The notes under the pieces: model-generated | Databases searched by the model: none | The model's input: the letters and a program-made list of their open reading frames with translations, nothing else | Told to the model about the DNA's origin: nothing | Origin: Synergistaceae bacterium | GTDB taxonomy: Bacteria > Synergistota > Synergistia > Synergistales > Aminobacteriaceae | Assembly (NCBI GenBank): GCA_031289165.1 | Contig: JAITPZ010000202.1 | Span: 1 to 9,015, forward strand | Reading direction: 5' to 3' | Length of the DNA: 9,015 nucleotides | Program-made: the position numbers and the translations under genes | Shown here: piece after piece, positions 1-5,044 of the stretch | Numbering within the stretch: position 1 is the stretch's first letter | Layout: each line of letters begins with the position of its first letter

Positions 1-641
1 CCGTAGGTGGACTCAATGAGGGCGTAATGCGCCTCCTCGATCAGGGTCGGCGTCCGCTCGACGACGGCCTGCTGCTGTCCGATATCCCCGCTGAAAACGA
101 GCCGCACCTCGTTCCCCGACTCCCTCAGGGTCAGGGCAATGGACGAGCTTCCCAGTATGTGCCCGGCGTTGTGAAATCGGGCCTGTACCCCGGGCAGAAC
201 CTCGTTCGTCGCCTCGTAGTCGACGGGCCGCAGCAGCGCGAGGGCGTTCGCCACGTCCTTTTCGTCGTAAAGAGGCTCCACGGCAGGAAGCCCCTTGCGA
301 GAGTTCTTTTTGTTCTTCCAGTCCGCCTCTTCCTTCATGAGATGGGCGGAATCATGCCAGAGAATACCGAGCAACTCCGCCGTCGGTTGCGTCGTCCATA
401 TCCTGCCGTTGAAACCCTGGCGAACCAGCAGGGGAACGCGGCCCGAGTGATCCATGTGGGCGTGCGTCAAAAGCAGCGCGTCGAGCTTTTCCGGAGCGAT
501 CCAGGGGACCTCCCTGTTCTTTTCGTCCTCGTTGCGCCCCTGATGGATACCGCAGTCCACAAAAAGCTTTTTATCGCCGCATTCCACGAGATAGTTGGAG
601 CCGGTGACTTCCTGCGTGGCTCCCAGAAATCTGATCCTCAA
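1..641 (-). CDS. MBL-fold metallo-hydrolase, beta-CASP/RNA-specificity type (3' part outside window)
   Basis: The frame is open from a TTG at 641-639 to the window edge, so only the first 213 residues are visible. Motifs of the metallo-beta-lactamase fold are in order: the N-terminal FLGATQEVTGS strand (residues 5-15), the zinc motif THAHMDHSG (His60, His62, Asp64, His65), a further His161 in NAGHILGS and Asp186 in FSGDIG, then ESTYG at the cut edge. This order is typical of COG1236-like proteins related to CPSF73 and bacterial RNase J, which cleave or trim RNA; the beta-CASP domain would lie outside the window. The TTG is chosen because the strand begins there in the family manner, a GGGGGAG ribosome site lies about 6-10 bases upstream, and the nearby ATG at 646 runs straight into TGA. 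The start overlaps the kinase stop (TTGA), implying translational coupling. RNA as the substrate is family inference. Confidence 0.85.
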   Translation of the reverse strand, partial: MRIRFLGATQEVTGSNYLVECGDKKLFVDCGIHQGRNEDEKNREVPWIAPEKLDALLLTHAHMDHSGRVPLLVRQGFNGRIWTTQPTAELLGILWHDSAHLMKEEADWKNKKNSRKGLPAVEPLYDEKDVANALALLRPVDYEATNEVLPGVQARFHNAGHILGSSSIALTLRESGNEVRLVFSGDIGQQQAVVERTPTLIEEAHYALIESTY

Positions 642-1969
642 GACATCTCCCCCTGCGCGTCGGGATCCCGCTTCATAACACATCGAATGCAGGTCCCCTC
701 GCCTGTTTTGGATTTCACCTCGAGCGAACCGCCCATCAGCAGCATCCGCTCGGTCATGTTGGCAAGTCCGCGATGCCCCTCGACACGAAGCGTCTCGTGA
801 TCGAATCCGGCATTGAAGCCCCGTCCATTGTCCCTGATCTCGAAGACGATGTGGTCCCCGTCCTCGAACATCTGCCCCTGTATCTCCGTCGCCTCGCCGT
901 GGCGAACCGCGTTGGAAACGGCCTCCTGAAAAATTCGAACCAGCGAAAGCGTCCGCTCGGATCCCAGGTCGATCGATTCGTCCGCGTCCACCGAAACGTG
1001 CGCCTCGTAATTCTGGGAGAGGCGTTCCGCAAGCTCGGTCAGGGCGTTGGCGATGCTCAGTTCGACCCAGGGAGGCGCCAGCTCGTCGCAAAGCCCGCGC
1101 AGCTCGCGCACCACAGCCCTTGCGAGATACTCCACCTTCCGAATGCGCACAGGAATGTCCTCTCCCTCTTCGAACATGTGAATCTGCTGTAAAAGGGCCG
1201 TTATGTCCTGCAGAGGGCCGTCGTGAATTTCACGCGCCATGTCCAGCCGCTCCGCCTCCTGCACCTGAACGATGTCCCGCACGTAGCGGTTGTGGAGATT
1301 ATCGCGATCGACGGCCGCGCGGGCAAAGCGGGTCAGGGCGTCGCGAACGCTCGCGATCTCCTCTGCGCCCCCCGGATTGACGGTGTTCAGAATATCCCGC
1401 CCCATTCGCAGATCGTCAATTTCGGCGACCAGGCCCCTCAGGGGAGAGATCAGGTATCCCCACAGCAGCCGAATGGACAGAAAGCTGCCGAGCGTCATGA
1501 CGACGATCAGGATCGGCCAGAGCCGGCCAACCCGCACCAACCCGCCCAGAAGCTGGTCCCACGACACGGCGGCCACGACGTAACCCCGTCCCTGGTCCAT
1601 GTGATAGGCGGCCATCGTGTACCTGTGCCCCTCCCGATCCTTTACGCGGACGGCTGTGCCGACGGGCAGGTCCTCTTTCCAGAGCGTCGCTATATTGGTG
1701 GCCCCCGGCGAGGACATGATGACCCTTCCGTCGGCGCTGATGTAGGCGACCCATCCCGGAATGGCTGGCCCCCACGAAAAAATACGATAGCGGGCCATCG
1801 ACGAAAAGGGCTCCTCCGGCAGATTCCAGAGCCTGCCCTCCGTGCTCAGGCGATAGGCCATGCTCTCGGCGAGATCCTGCACGTAGGAACCCACCGCGGC
1901 CTCTATTGCCTGCTCCTGGCTGAAATGCGCAAATGCTGCCACCATTAAAACGGCTATGGGCGGCAGCAT
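638..1969 (-). CDS. Membrane sensor histidine kinase, NarX/DegS class (HisKA_3)
   Basis: From the ATG at 1969 the protein has 443 residues: a hydrophobic N-terminus (2-16), an extracytoplasmic sensor of about 125 residues (17-145), a second membrane segment (about 150-174), a HAMP-like linker (175-225), a dimerisation/phosphoacceptor helix with AREIHDGPLQD (His249), and an HATPase_c domain with N-box QEAVSNAVRHG (348-358), DNGRGF (380-385), GHRGLANMTERM (398-409) and GEGT (423-426). It should autophosphorylate and pass phosphate to the regulator encoded just upstream. The AREIHDGP box is DegS-like, but DegS is soluble and this protein is anchored. The sensor part shows no signal I can name. 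The start is doubtful: the same frame remains open upstream and encodes about ten more hydrophobic residues preceded by lysines, giving a better membrane helix, yet it holds no ATG, GTG or TTG. The true N-terminus is probably upstream of 1969. Confidence 0.93.
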   Translation of the reverse strand: MLPPIAVLMVAAFAHFSQEQAIEAAVGSYVQDLAESMAYRLSTEGRLWNLPEEPFSSMARYRIFSWGPAIPGWVAYISADGRVIMSSPGATNIATLWKEDLPVGTAVRVKDREGHRYTMAAYHMDQGRGYVVAAVSWDQLLGGLVRVGRLWPILIVVMTLGSFLSIRLLWGYLISPLRGLVAEIDDLRMGRDILNTVNPGGAEEIASVRDALTRFARAAVDRDNLHNRYVRDIVQVQEAERLDMAREIHDGPLQDITALLQQIHMFEEGEDIPVRIRKVEYLARAVVRELRGLCDELAPPWVELSIANALTELAERLSQNYEAHVSVDADESIDLGSERTLSLVRIFQEAVSNAVRHGEATEIQGQMFEDGDHIVFEIRDNGRGFNAGFDHETLRVEGHRGLANMTERMLLMGGSLEVKSKTGEGTCIRCVMKRDPDAQGEMS

Positions 1970-2057
1970 CAGAGCGCATAAAAGAAGGGCCAGAAGATGT
2001 TTTTTAAAAAAGGCGAGTCCCCATGGCTTAAATGAGGGCCGAATTACAACAGAAGAT

Positions 2058-2696
2058 TTAATCTTCCAACAACTCCTCCAATGTCACGACTCCGTATTTC
2101 AGAGCGAGAAGCAGCGCCTCCGTCTTGTTCTTGGAACCCAGTTTGTCGTAGATGGAGGCGAGGTGGGTCTGCACGGTGCGTTCGCTGATGAACAGGCGGC
2201 TCGCGACCTCCTTGCTGGACAGCCCCTTGGCCGCAAGAACAAGTACCTCGCGCTCGCGGGTCGAAAGCTGCTCGGGATCGAAATCTCTCTCTCCCATCAC
2301 CGACGCGACCTCCGGGTCGAGGTAGAGACCTCCTCGCGCCACCGTCGCTATCGCCGCCGTCAGCTCCTTCGGAGTGACGGTTTTCAGAACGAATCCCCGC
2401 GCCCCGGCCCGCAGAGAGGCCATGACGTACTGCTGCGCGTCGTAGGAGGTCAGCATGATCGTCGCCGTCTGCAACCCCGCCTCCTTGACCTTCTGCACGA
2501 CGGAGACCCCGTCCATCCCCGGCATACGAATATCCAGCAAAGCCACATCGGGCTTCAGGTCCTGAATCTGCTGCCAGGCCTTCAGCCCGTCCTCCGCCTC
2601 GCCCAACAGCTCGAGAGAACTTTCGCGTCTTAAAAATTCGGCAATTCCCGCCCTCGTCAAAGGATGATCGTCCGCCAGCACCACTCTAATCGGCAT
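2058..2696 (-). CDS. NarL/FixJ-family response regulator with LuxR-type HTH
   Basis: The 212-residue product has a complete receiver domain (1-120) with acidic pocket Asp9/Asp10, phosphoacceptor Asp55 in LLDIRMPGMDG, Thr83/Ser84 and Lys105. A GerE/LuxR DNA-binding domain follows (142-207), with the LSTREREVL start and the SSKEVASRLFISERTVQTHL recognition region. Length and layout match DegU, LiaR and NarL. Phosphorylation by the kinase encoded 90 nt downstream should promote dimerisation and promoter binding. The start is supported by AAGGAGA at 2712-2706, nine bases before the ATG. The gene is first of the regulator-kinase-MBL cluster and is separated from the HD gene by 145 nt, so it may have its own promoter, although I see no convincing -35/-10 pair there. 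Targets cannot be read from the window; the upstream direct repeat at 2715-2744 is one candidate site for self-control. Confidence 0.96.
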   Translation of the reverse strand: MPIRVVLADDHPLTRAGIAEFLRRESSLELLGEAEDGLKAWQQIQDLKPDVALLDIRMPGMDGVSVVQKVKEAGLQTATIMLTSYDAQQYVMASLRAGARGFVLKTVTPKELTAAIATVARGGLYLDPEVASVMGERDFDPEQLSTREREVLVLAAKGLSSKEVASRLFISERTVQTHLASIYDKLGSKNKTEALLLALKYGVVTLEELLED

Positions 2697-2714
2697 GAGA
2701 CACTGTCTCCTTCC

Positions 2715-2744
2715 CTGAACTTTTAGTACATTCTTACTGAACTT
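2715..2744. repeat. Direct repeat CTGAACTT x2 upstream of the response regulator
   Basis: CTGAACTT occurs exactly at 2715-2722 and again at 2737-2744, 22 bp apart (about two helical turns), within the gap upstream of the response regulator. The second copy also forms a short inverted repeat: CTGAA at 2737-2741 with TTCAG at 2749-2753. Regularly phased half-sites are typical of NarL/LuxR-type regulators, so this may be an operator for self-regulation. The first copy lies only just upstream of the ribosome-binding site. Eight-base repeats can arise by chance, so confidence in function is low. Confidence 0.3.
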
Positions 2745-2841
2745 ACTTTTCAGAACATCTCTAAAGGAGAGTATCAGTCCGTTAAAGCACGAACAACGGC
2801 AAAGCTACTGACGTATCGATCTGCACATTACGGGCGGCGGA

Positions 2842-3417
2842 TCAGATTCCGGGCAGTCCAACCTCCTTTTCAATTGGGCGCAGGGCCGCAATGGTCTGCT
2901 CGATGAGCTCGTCCAGAGGGGCGCCCATTCTCTCGGCTCCCTTTTGAATGATGTCCCGGTCCACCCCGCGAGCGAAGGTTTTGTCCTTCCACTTCTTTTT
3001 GACGGACTTCACCTCGAGGTCCGACAGGGACTTCGAGGGCCGCACGAGGCCCGCCGTAATGACGAGCCCCGTCAGCTCGTCGATGGCGAAGAGAACCTTT
3101 TCCATGTCGTTCTTCGGCTCGACGTCGCAGCATATCCCGTACCCGTGAGACTGGACCGCGTGAATGACGTCCTCGTCGACGCCGGCCTCGCGCAGGAGCT
3201 CCGGCGCGAGGTTACAGTGGCGCGCGGGCTCGCTCATCGTCCGCTCCCAGTCGATGTCGTGCAGGATGCCGACCACCCCCCACAGGCTCTCGTCGCCCCC
3301 CATTCTGCGCGCGAAGTGGCGCATCGTCCCTTCCACTGCAAGCGCGTGTTTGATGTGGCTTTCGTCCTGATTGTACTTCCTCAAAAGCGACAGAGCCTCT
3401 TCTCTGGTCGGAACCAA
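2842..3417 (-). CDS. HD-domain phosphohydrolase (HDIG-like, about 190 aa)
   Basis: The 191-residue protein is a single HD domain with the metal ligands in order: His24 (IKHALAVE), His53-Asp54 in GILHDIDW, and Asp113 in AIDELTG. Additional His67 and His91 stand where binuclear HD proteins often carry ligands. Length and the C-terminal part with VKSVKKKWKDKTFARGV match a widespread family of uncharacterised bacterial HD proteins. HD enzymes hydrolyse phosphomono- or diesters, commonly of nucleotides, but the substrate here is unknown. The TTG start at 3417 is supported by GAGGGGGGA about six bases upstream, and the gap to the dCMP deaminase stop is 13 nt, so the two genes are co-transcribed. 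That pairing suggests, but does not show, a role in deoxynucleotide turnover. No membrane segment or extra domain is visible. Confidence 0.92.
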   Translation of the reverse strand: MVPTREEALSLLRKYNQDESHIKHALAVEGTMRHFARRMGGDESLWGVVGILHDIDWERTMSEPARHCNLAPELLREAGVDEDVIHAVQSHGYGICCDVEPKNDMEKVLFAIDELTGLVITAGLVRPSKSLSDLEVKSVKKKWKDKTFARGVDRDIIQKGAERMGAPLDELIEQTIAALRPIEKEVGLPGI

Positions 3418-3430
3418 GCCCGATCCCCCC

Positions 3431-3964
3431 TCAGTTTCGATCCTCCAGGTTTTGTTTTCCGCCTGAAAATATCGACGTTCGCCTTATCCATTCCCTGGCT
3501 TCCTCGAGTTTTTTCGGGGAAACAGCCTCGAAGGCGACGTCCGTTTCCTCTCTCAGCTCGACCGCCAGTTTGTCGGGATAGGACTCCATGTAGACGACGC
3601 GCGCGATGCCCGCGTTCAGTATGGACTTCGTGCAGAACGAACAGGGCTCGTGGGTGCAGTAAACCGTGCCTCCATCCGTGCTGATCCCCATCCGCGCGGC
3701 CTGCGCGATAGCGTTTCCCTCGGCGTGCGAGCCGCGGCACATCTCCTGCCGCTCGCCCGACGGAATCCCGAGCGTCTCCCGAAGGCACCCGACCTCGAAG
3801 CAATGCACCGTGCCCGTCGGCGCTCCATTATACCCCGTGCTGACGATCTGCCTTCCGCGCACGATAACCGCCCCCACCTGCCTTCGAATACAGGTGCTCC
3901 GCGTCGCCGCCATCATCGCGATCGCCAAAAAATATACGTCCCAATCCGGTCTCGCGTTCTCCAT
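3431..3964 (-). CDS. Deoxycytidylate (dCMP) deaminase, ComEB family
   Basis: This zinc enzyme converts dCMP to dUMP, the substrate of thymidylate synthase, in the cytoplasm. Numbered from an upstream in-frame TTG at 3976, motifs are STCIRRQVGAVIV (27-39), the nucleotide-binding TGYNGAPTG (47-55), HAEGNAI with zinc ligand His84 and proton-shuttle Glu86, and CTHEPCSFC with zinc ligands Cys112 and Cys115. All catalytic residues are present, and the length (about 177-181) is usual for bacterial dCMP deaminase. Three in-frame starts compete: TTG 3976, GTG 3967 and ATG 3964. None has a strong ribosome site; I chose the ATG because the PDWDVYFLAIA segment then begins about seven residues in, as in relatives. 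A good promoter at 4059-4032 lies upstream and the HD gene follows 13 nt downstream. The insert between residues 58 and 80 with two Cys and one His is common in this family. Confidence 0.95.
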   Translation of the reverse strand: MENARPDWDVYFLAIAMMAATRSTCIRRQVGAVIVRGRQIVSTGYNGAPTGTVHCFEVGCLRETLGIPSGERQEMCRGSHAEGNAIAQAARMGISTDGGTVYCTHEPCSFCTKSILNAGIARVVYMESYPDKLAVELREETDVAFEAVSPKKLEEAREWIRRTSIFSGGKQNLEDRN

Positions 3965-4031
3965 CACATTTTTCAATGACGATATCTGCCCTTTCGCTGC
4001 CCTTCACCTCTGGCGCAGACCCTGAAAAAAT

Positions 4032-4059
4032 ATTATAGTACTTTATAGCGTATCGGCAA
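4032..4059 (-). promoter_or_regulatory. Sigma70-type promoter for the dCMP deaminase-HD operon
   Basis: On the minus strand, a -35 element TTGCCG (4059-4054) is followed by a 16-bp spacer and a perfect -10 element TATAAT (4037-4032). Transcription would start near 4025, giving a leader of roughly 60 nt before the deaminase ATG. The surrounding AT-rich patch stands out from the GC-rich genes on both sides. It sits in the divergent gap with the deacetylase gene. The call rests on motif match and position only. Confidence 0.6.
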
Positions 4060-4088
4060 ACATAAGGCGGCAGGAAGCCGTGTGCATT

Positions 4089-4117
4089 TTGATTTTGATT
4101 GTGTCTTTTGATACAAC
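4089..4117 (+). promoter_or_regulatory. Possible promoter for the polysaccharide deacetylase gene
   Basis: TTGATT (4089-4094) and TACAAC (4112-4117) are separated by exactly 17 bp, each matching four of six consensus bases. The position, just upstream of the deacetylase start, is suitable but leaves only a short leader of about 15 nt. The TTGATT hexamer lies in a TTTTGATTTTGATT run, so alternative registers exist. Weak match; no other better plus-strand candidate was seen in the 3977-4139 gap. Confidence 0.35.
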
Positions 4118-4139
4118 ATGAAGGAAGTTCGATGAGGAA

Positions 4140-4841
4140 ATGCTGAGACGTCTGCACGAGATCGAACGCGGCCTGATGGTCGCGTCGCTGGTTTTTTTCC
4201 TGTGTATCGAGTGGGGGCCCCTTTCCGACGAAAGAGGAAGATGGGGTATCGCCGCCGGTCATCCCTTCGTGAGGGAGATCGTCCTGACCTTCGACGACGG
4301 ACCGCGCGAGCGGGGGATGTACGAACTGCTCTCGGCCCTGCGGGAACTCGACGTCCGCGGGACGTTCTTTCTGGTCGGCAAGTTCGCCGAGCGCTACGGA
4401 GCCATCACGCGCGACATCGCCCGGGCCGGACACATGATCGAGAACCACAGCTACACGCACCCGAAACTTTACACCCTCTGGACGGAAAAGGTCATGCGCG
4501 AGGTGGAACGCTGCAACGAGGTCATGGAGGCACTCGAAATACCCGCGCCCCGCTTCATGCGCCCCCCCGGCGGAGGGTTCAGCCTCGTGATCTTCAAAGC
4601 CATGCGTCAGATGAACATGAAACTGGGGCTCTGGAGCGTGAACACCGCCGACTACACGGGAAGAAGCGCGCAGCTCATCGTGTCCCAGGTTCTGGGAGAC
4701 GCCCGGCCCGGCGCTGTCATCCTGATGCACTCGGGCGTTCCTGCGACCGTCGAGGCCCTGCCCGTGATCGTGAAGGCCCTGCGTGAACGCGGATACCGCT
4801 TCGTCACCCTGCGGGAACTGTGGGACGGGGGAAAGGTATAA
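4140..4841 (+). CDS. Polysaccharide deacetylase (NodB/CE4 family), membrane-anchored or exported
   Basis: The 233-residue protein carries all five CE4 motifs: TFDDGP (50-55, Asp52 as base and Asp53 as metal ligand), HSYTHP (103-108, metal-binding His103 and His107), RPPGGG (141-146), SVNTADY (166-172) and ILMHSG (194-199, His197). CE4 enzymes remove N-acetyl groups from peptidoglycan, chitooligomers or other extracellular polysaccharides using a divalent metal. A short hydrophobic segment (about 11-23), preceded by basic residues, suggests export or an N-terminal anchor; there is no lipobox. Closest by layout are PdaA/PdaB-like and general NodB proteins, and the natural substrate cannot be told. 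The ATG at 4140 has AAGGAAG at 4121-4127, 12 bases away, which is far. A four-codon frame (ATG at 4132, TGA at 4144-4146) overlaps this start. The gene is divergent from the dCMP deaminase and 203 nt upstream of the ABC genes. Confidence 0.93.
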   Translation: MLRRLHEIERGLMVASLVFFLCIEWGPLSDERGRWGIAAGHPFVREIVLTFDDGPRERGMYELLSALRELDVRGTFFLVGKFAERYGAITRDIARAGHMIENHSYTHPKLYTLWTEKVMREVERCNEVMEALEIPAPRFMRPPGGGFSLVIFKAMRQMNMKLGLWSVNTADYTGRSAQLIVSQVLGDARPGAVILMHSGVPATVEALPVIVKALRERGYRFVTLRELWDGGKV

Positions 4842-4886
4842 AGAACCCGCAAAACCATCGACTCCGGCGAAACGAGTTCCGACCGA

Positions 4887-4895
4887 TGATATAAT
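4887..4895 (+). promoter_or_regulatory. Extended -10 promoter upstream of the ABC exporter genes
   Basis: TGATATAAT matches the extended -10 form TGnTATAAT exactly (TG at 4887-4888, TATAAT at 4890-4895). No recognisable -35 lies 16-18 bp upstream, which extended -10 promoters tolerate. Transcription would start near 4902, leaving a leader of about 140 nt before the first ABC gene. This suggests that the exporter genes can be transcribed separately from the deacetylase. Confidence 0.45.
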
Positions 4896-4900
4896 CAATT

Positions 4901-4920
4901 GCGGAATTTTTGCCGCTTTT
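4901..4920 (+). terminator. Weak hairpin with U-run after the deacetylase gene
   Basis: GCGG (4901-4904) pairs with CCGC (4913-4916) across an eight-base loop and is followed by TTTT (4917-4920). The stem is only four GC pairs, so it would be an inefficient terminator for the deacetylase transcript. It also falls at the predicted 5' end of the ABC leader RNA, where it could instead protect the transcript end. No better terminator was found between 4842 and 5044. Confidence 0.25.
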
Positions 4921-4946
4921 GCTGAAGGGAGGCTCGCGTTACGACA

Positions 4947-4994
4947 ATGAAGGCTTCTTCTTCCATTAAATTAAAGAAGATTATGGCTAAATAA
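4947..4994 (+). CDS. Possible 15-residue leader peptide of the ABC exporter operon
   Basis: ATG AAG at 4947 opens a 15-codon frame ending in TAA at 4992-4994. The peptide, MKASSSIKLKKIMAK, is basic and lysine-rich. GGGAGG at 4927-4932 could serve as its ribosome site, but the 14-base spacing is longer than ideal. The frame sits between a likely promoter (4887-4895) and the first ABC gene, and its stop is two bases before the arm of a predicted hairpin (4997-5030). In Bacillus subtilis the comparable bmrCD exporter genes are preceded by a translated leader, bmrB, that controls read-through by ribosome-mediated attenuation; the analogy is inference. A frame this short easily arises by chance. 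Confidence 0.25.
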   Translation: MKASSSIKLKKIMAK

Positions 4995-5011
4995 AGAAGA
5001 TTACGGCAAAG
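4972..5011. repeat. Tandem 20-bp repeat (two copies) in the ABC leader
   Basis: Two abutting 20-bp units, at 4972-4991 and 4992-5011, agree at 17 of 20 positions; the common core is TAAAGAAGATTA followed by GGC. The first unit spans the end of the possible leader peptide and the second begins with its stop codon. Each unit contains AAGAAGA (4974-4980 and 4994-5000), complementary to TCTTCTT at 4956-4962, so either copy could pair with that upstream segment. The patch is much richer in A and T than the neighbouring genes. The repeat is directly visible; its role is unknown. Confidence 0.8.
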
Positions 5012-5030
5012 GGATAAAAACCGTAGTTTT
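4997..5030 (+). promoter_or_regulatory. Predicted hairpin in the ABC leader (attenuator-like)
   Basis: The arm 4997-5006 (AAGATTACGG) can pair with 5021-5030 (CCGTAGTTTT) to make a ten-pair stem, including two G-U pairs, with a 14-base loop. The perfect core is TACGG/CCGTA. The 3' arm ends in GTTTT, faintly terminator-like, but the T run is short and partly inside the stem. The 5' arm belongs to the second 20-bp repeat, so the hairpin competes with pairing of that repeat to 4956-4962. It ends 14 bases before the first ABC start codon. Stability was not computed. Confidence 0.3.
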
Positions 5031-5044
5031 GAGATGAGATAAAA

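Noticed and set aside
27..800. 257-codon plus-strand frame opposite the MBL gene
   Set aside because: The minus strand carries intact MBL zinc motifs; this frame also crosses the kinase/MBL junction without any family signal.
1223..1948. 241-codon plus-strand frame opposite the histidine kinase
   Set aside because: Shadow of the kinase gene; no recognisable motif.
2745..2841. Possible promoter in the HD-regulator gap
   Set aside because: TACTAA and TAAGAA can be read as -10 elements on the minus strand, but neither has an acceptable -35 at 16-18 bp.
3828..4898. 356-codon minus-strand frame across the deacetylase and divergent gap
   Set aside because: It covers both promoters and runs antisense to a complete CE4 deacetylase; low-complexity composition.
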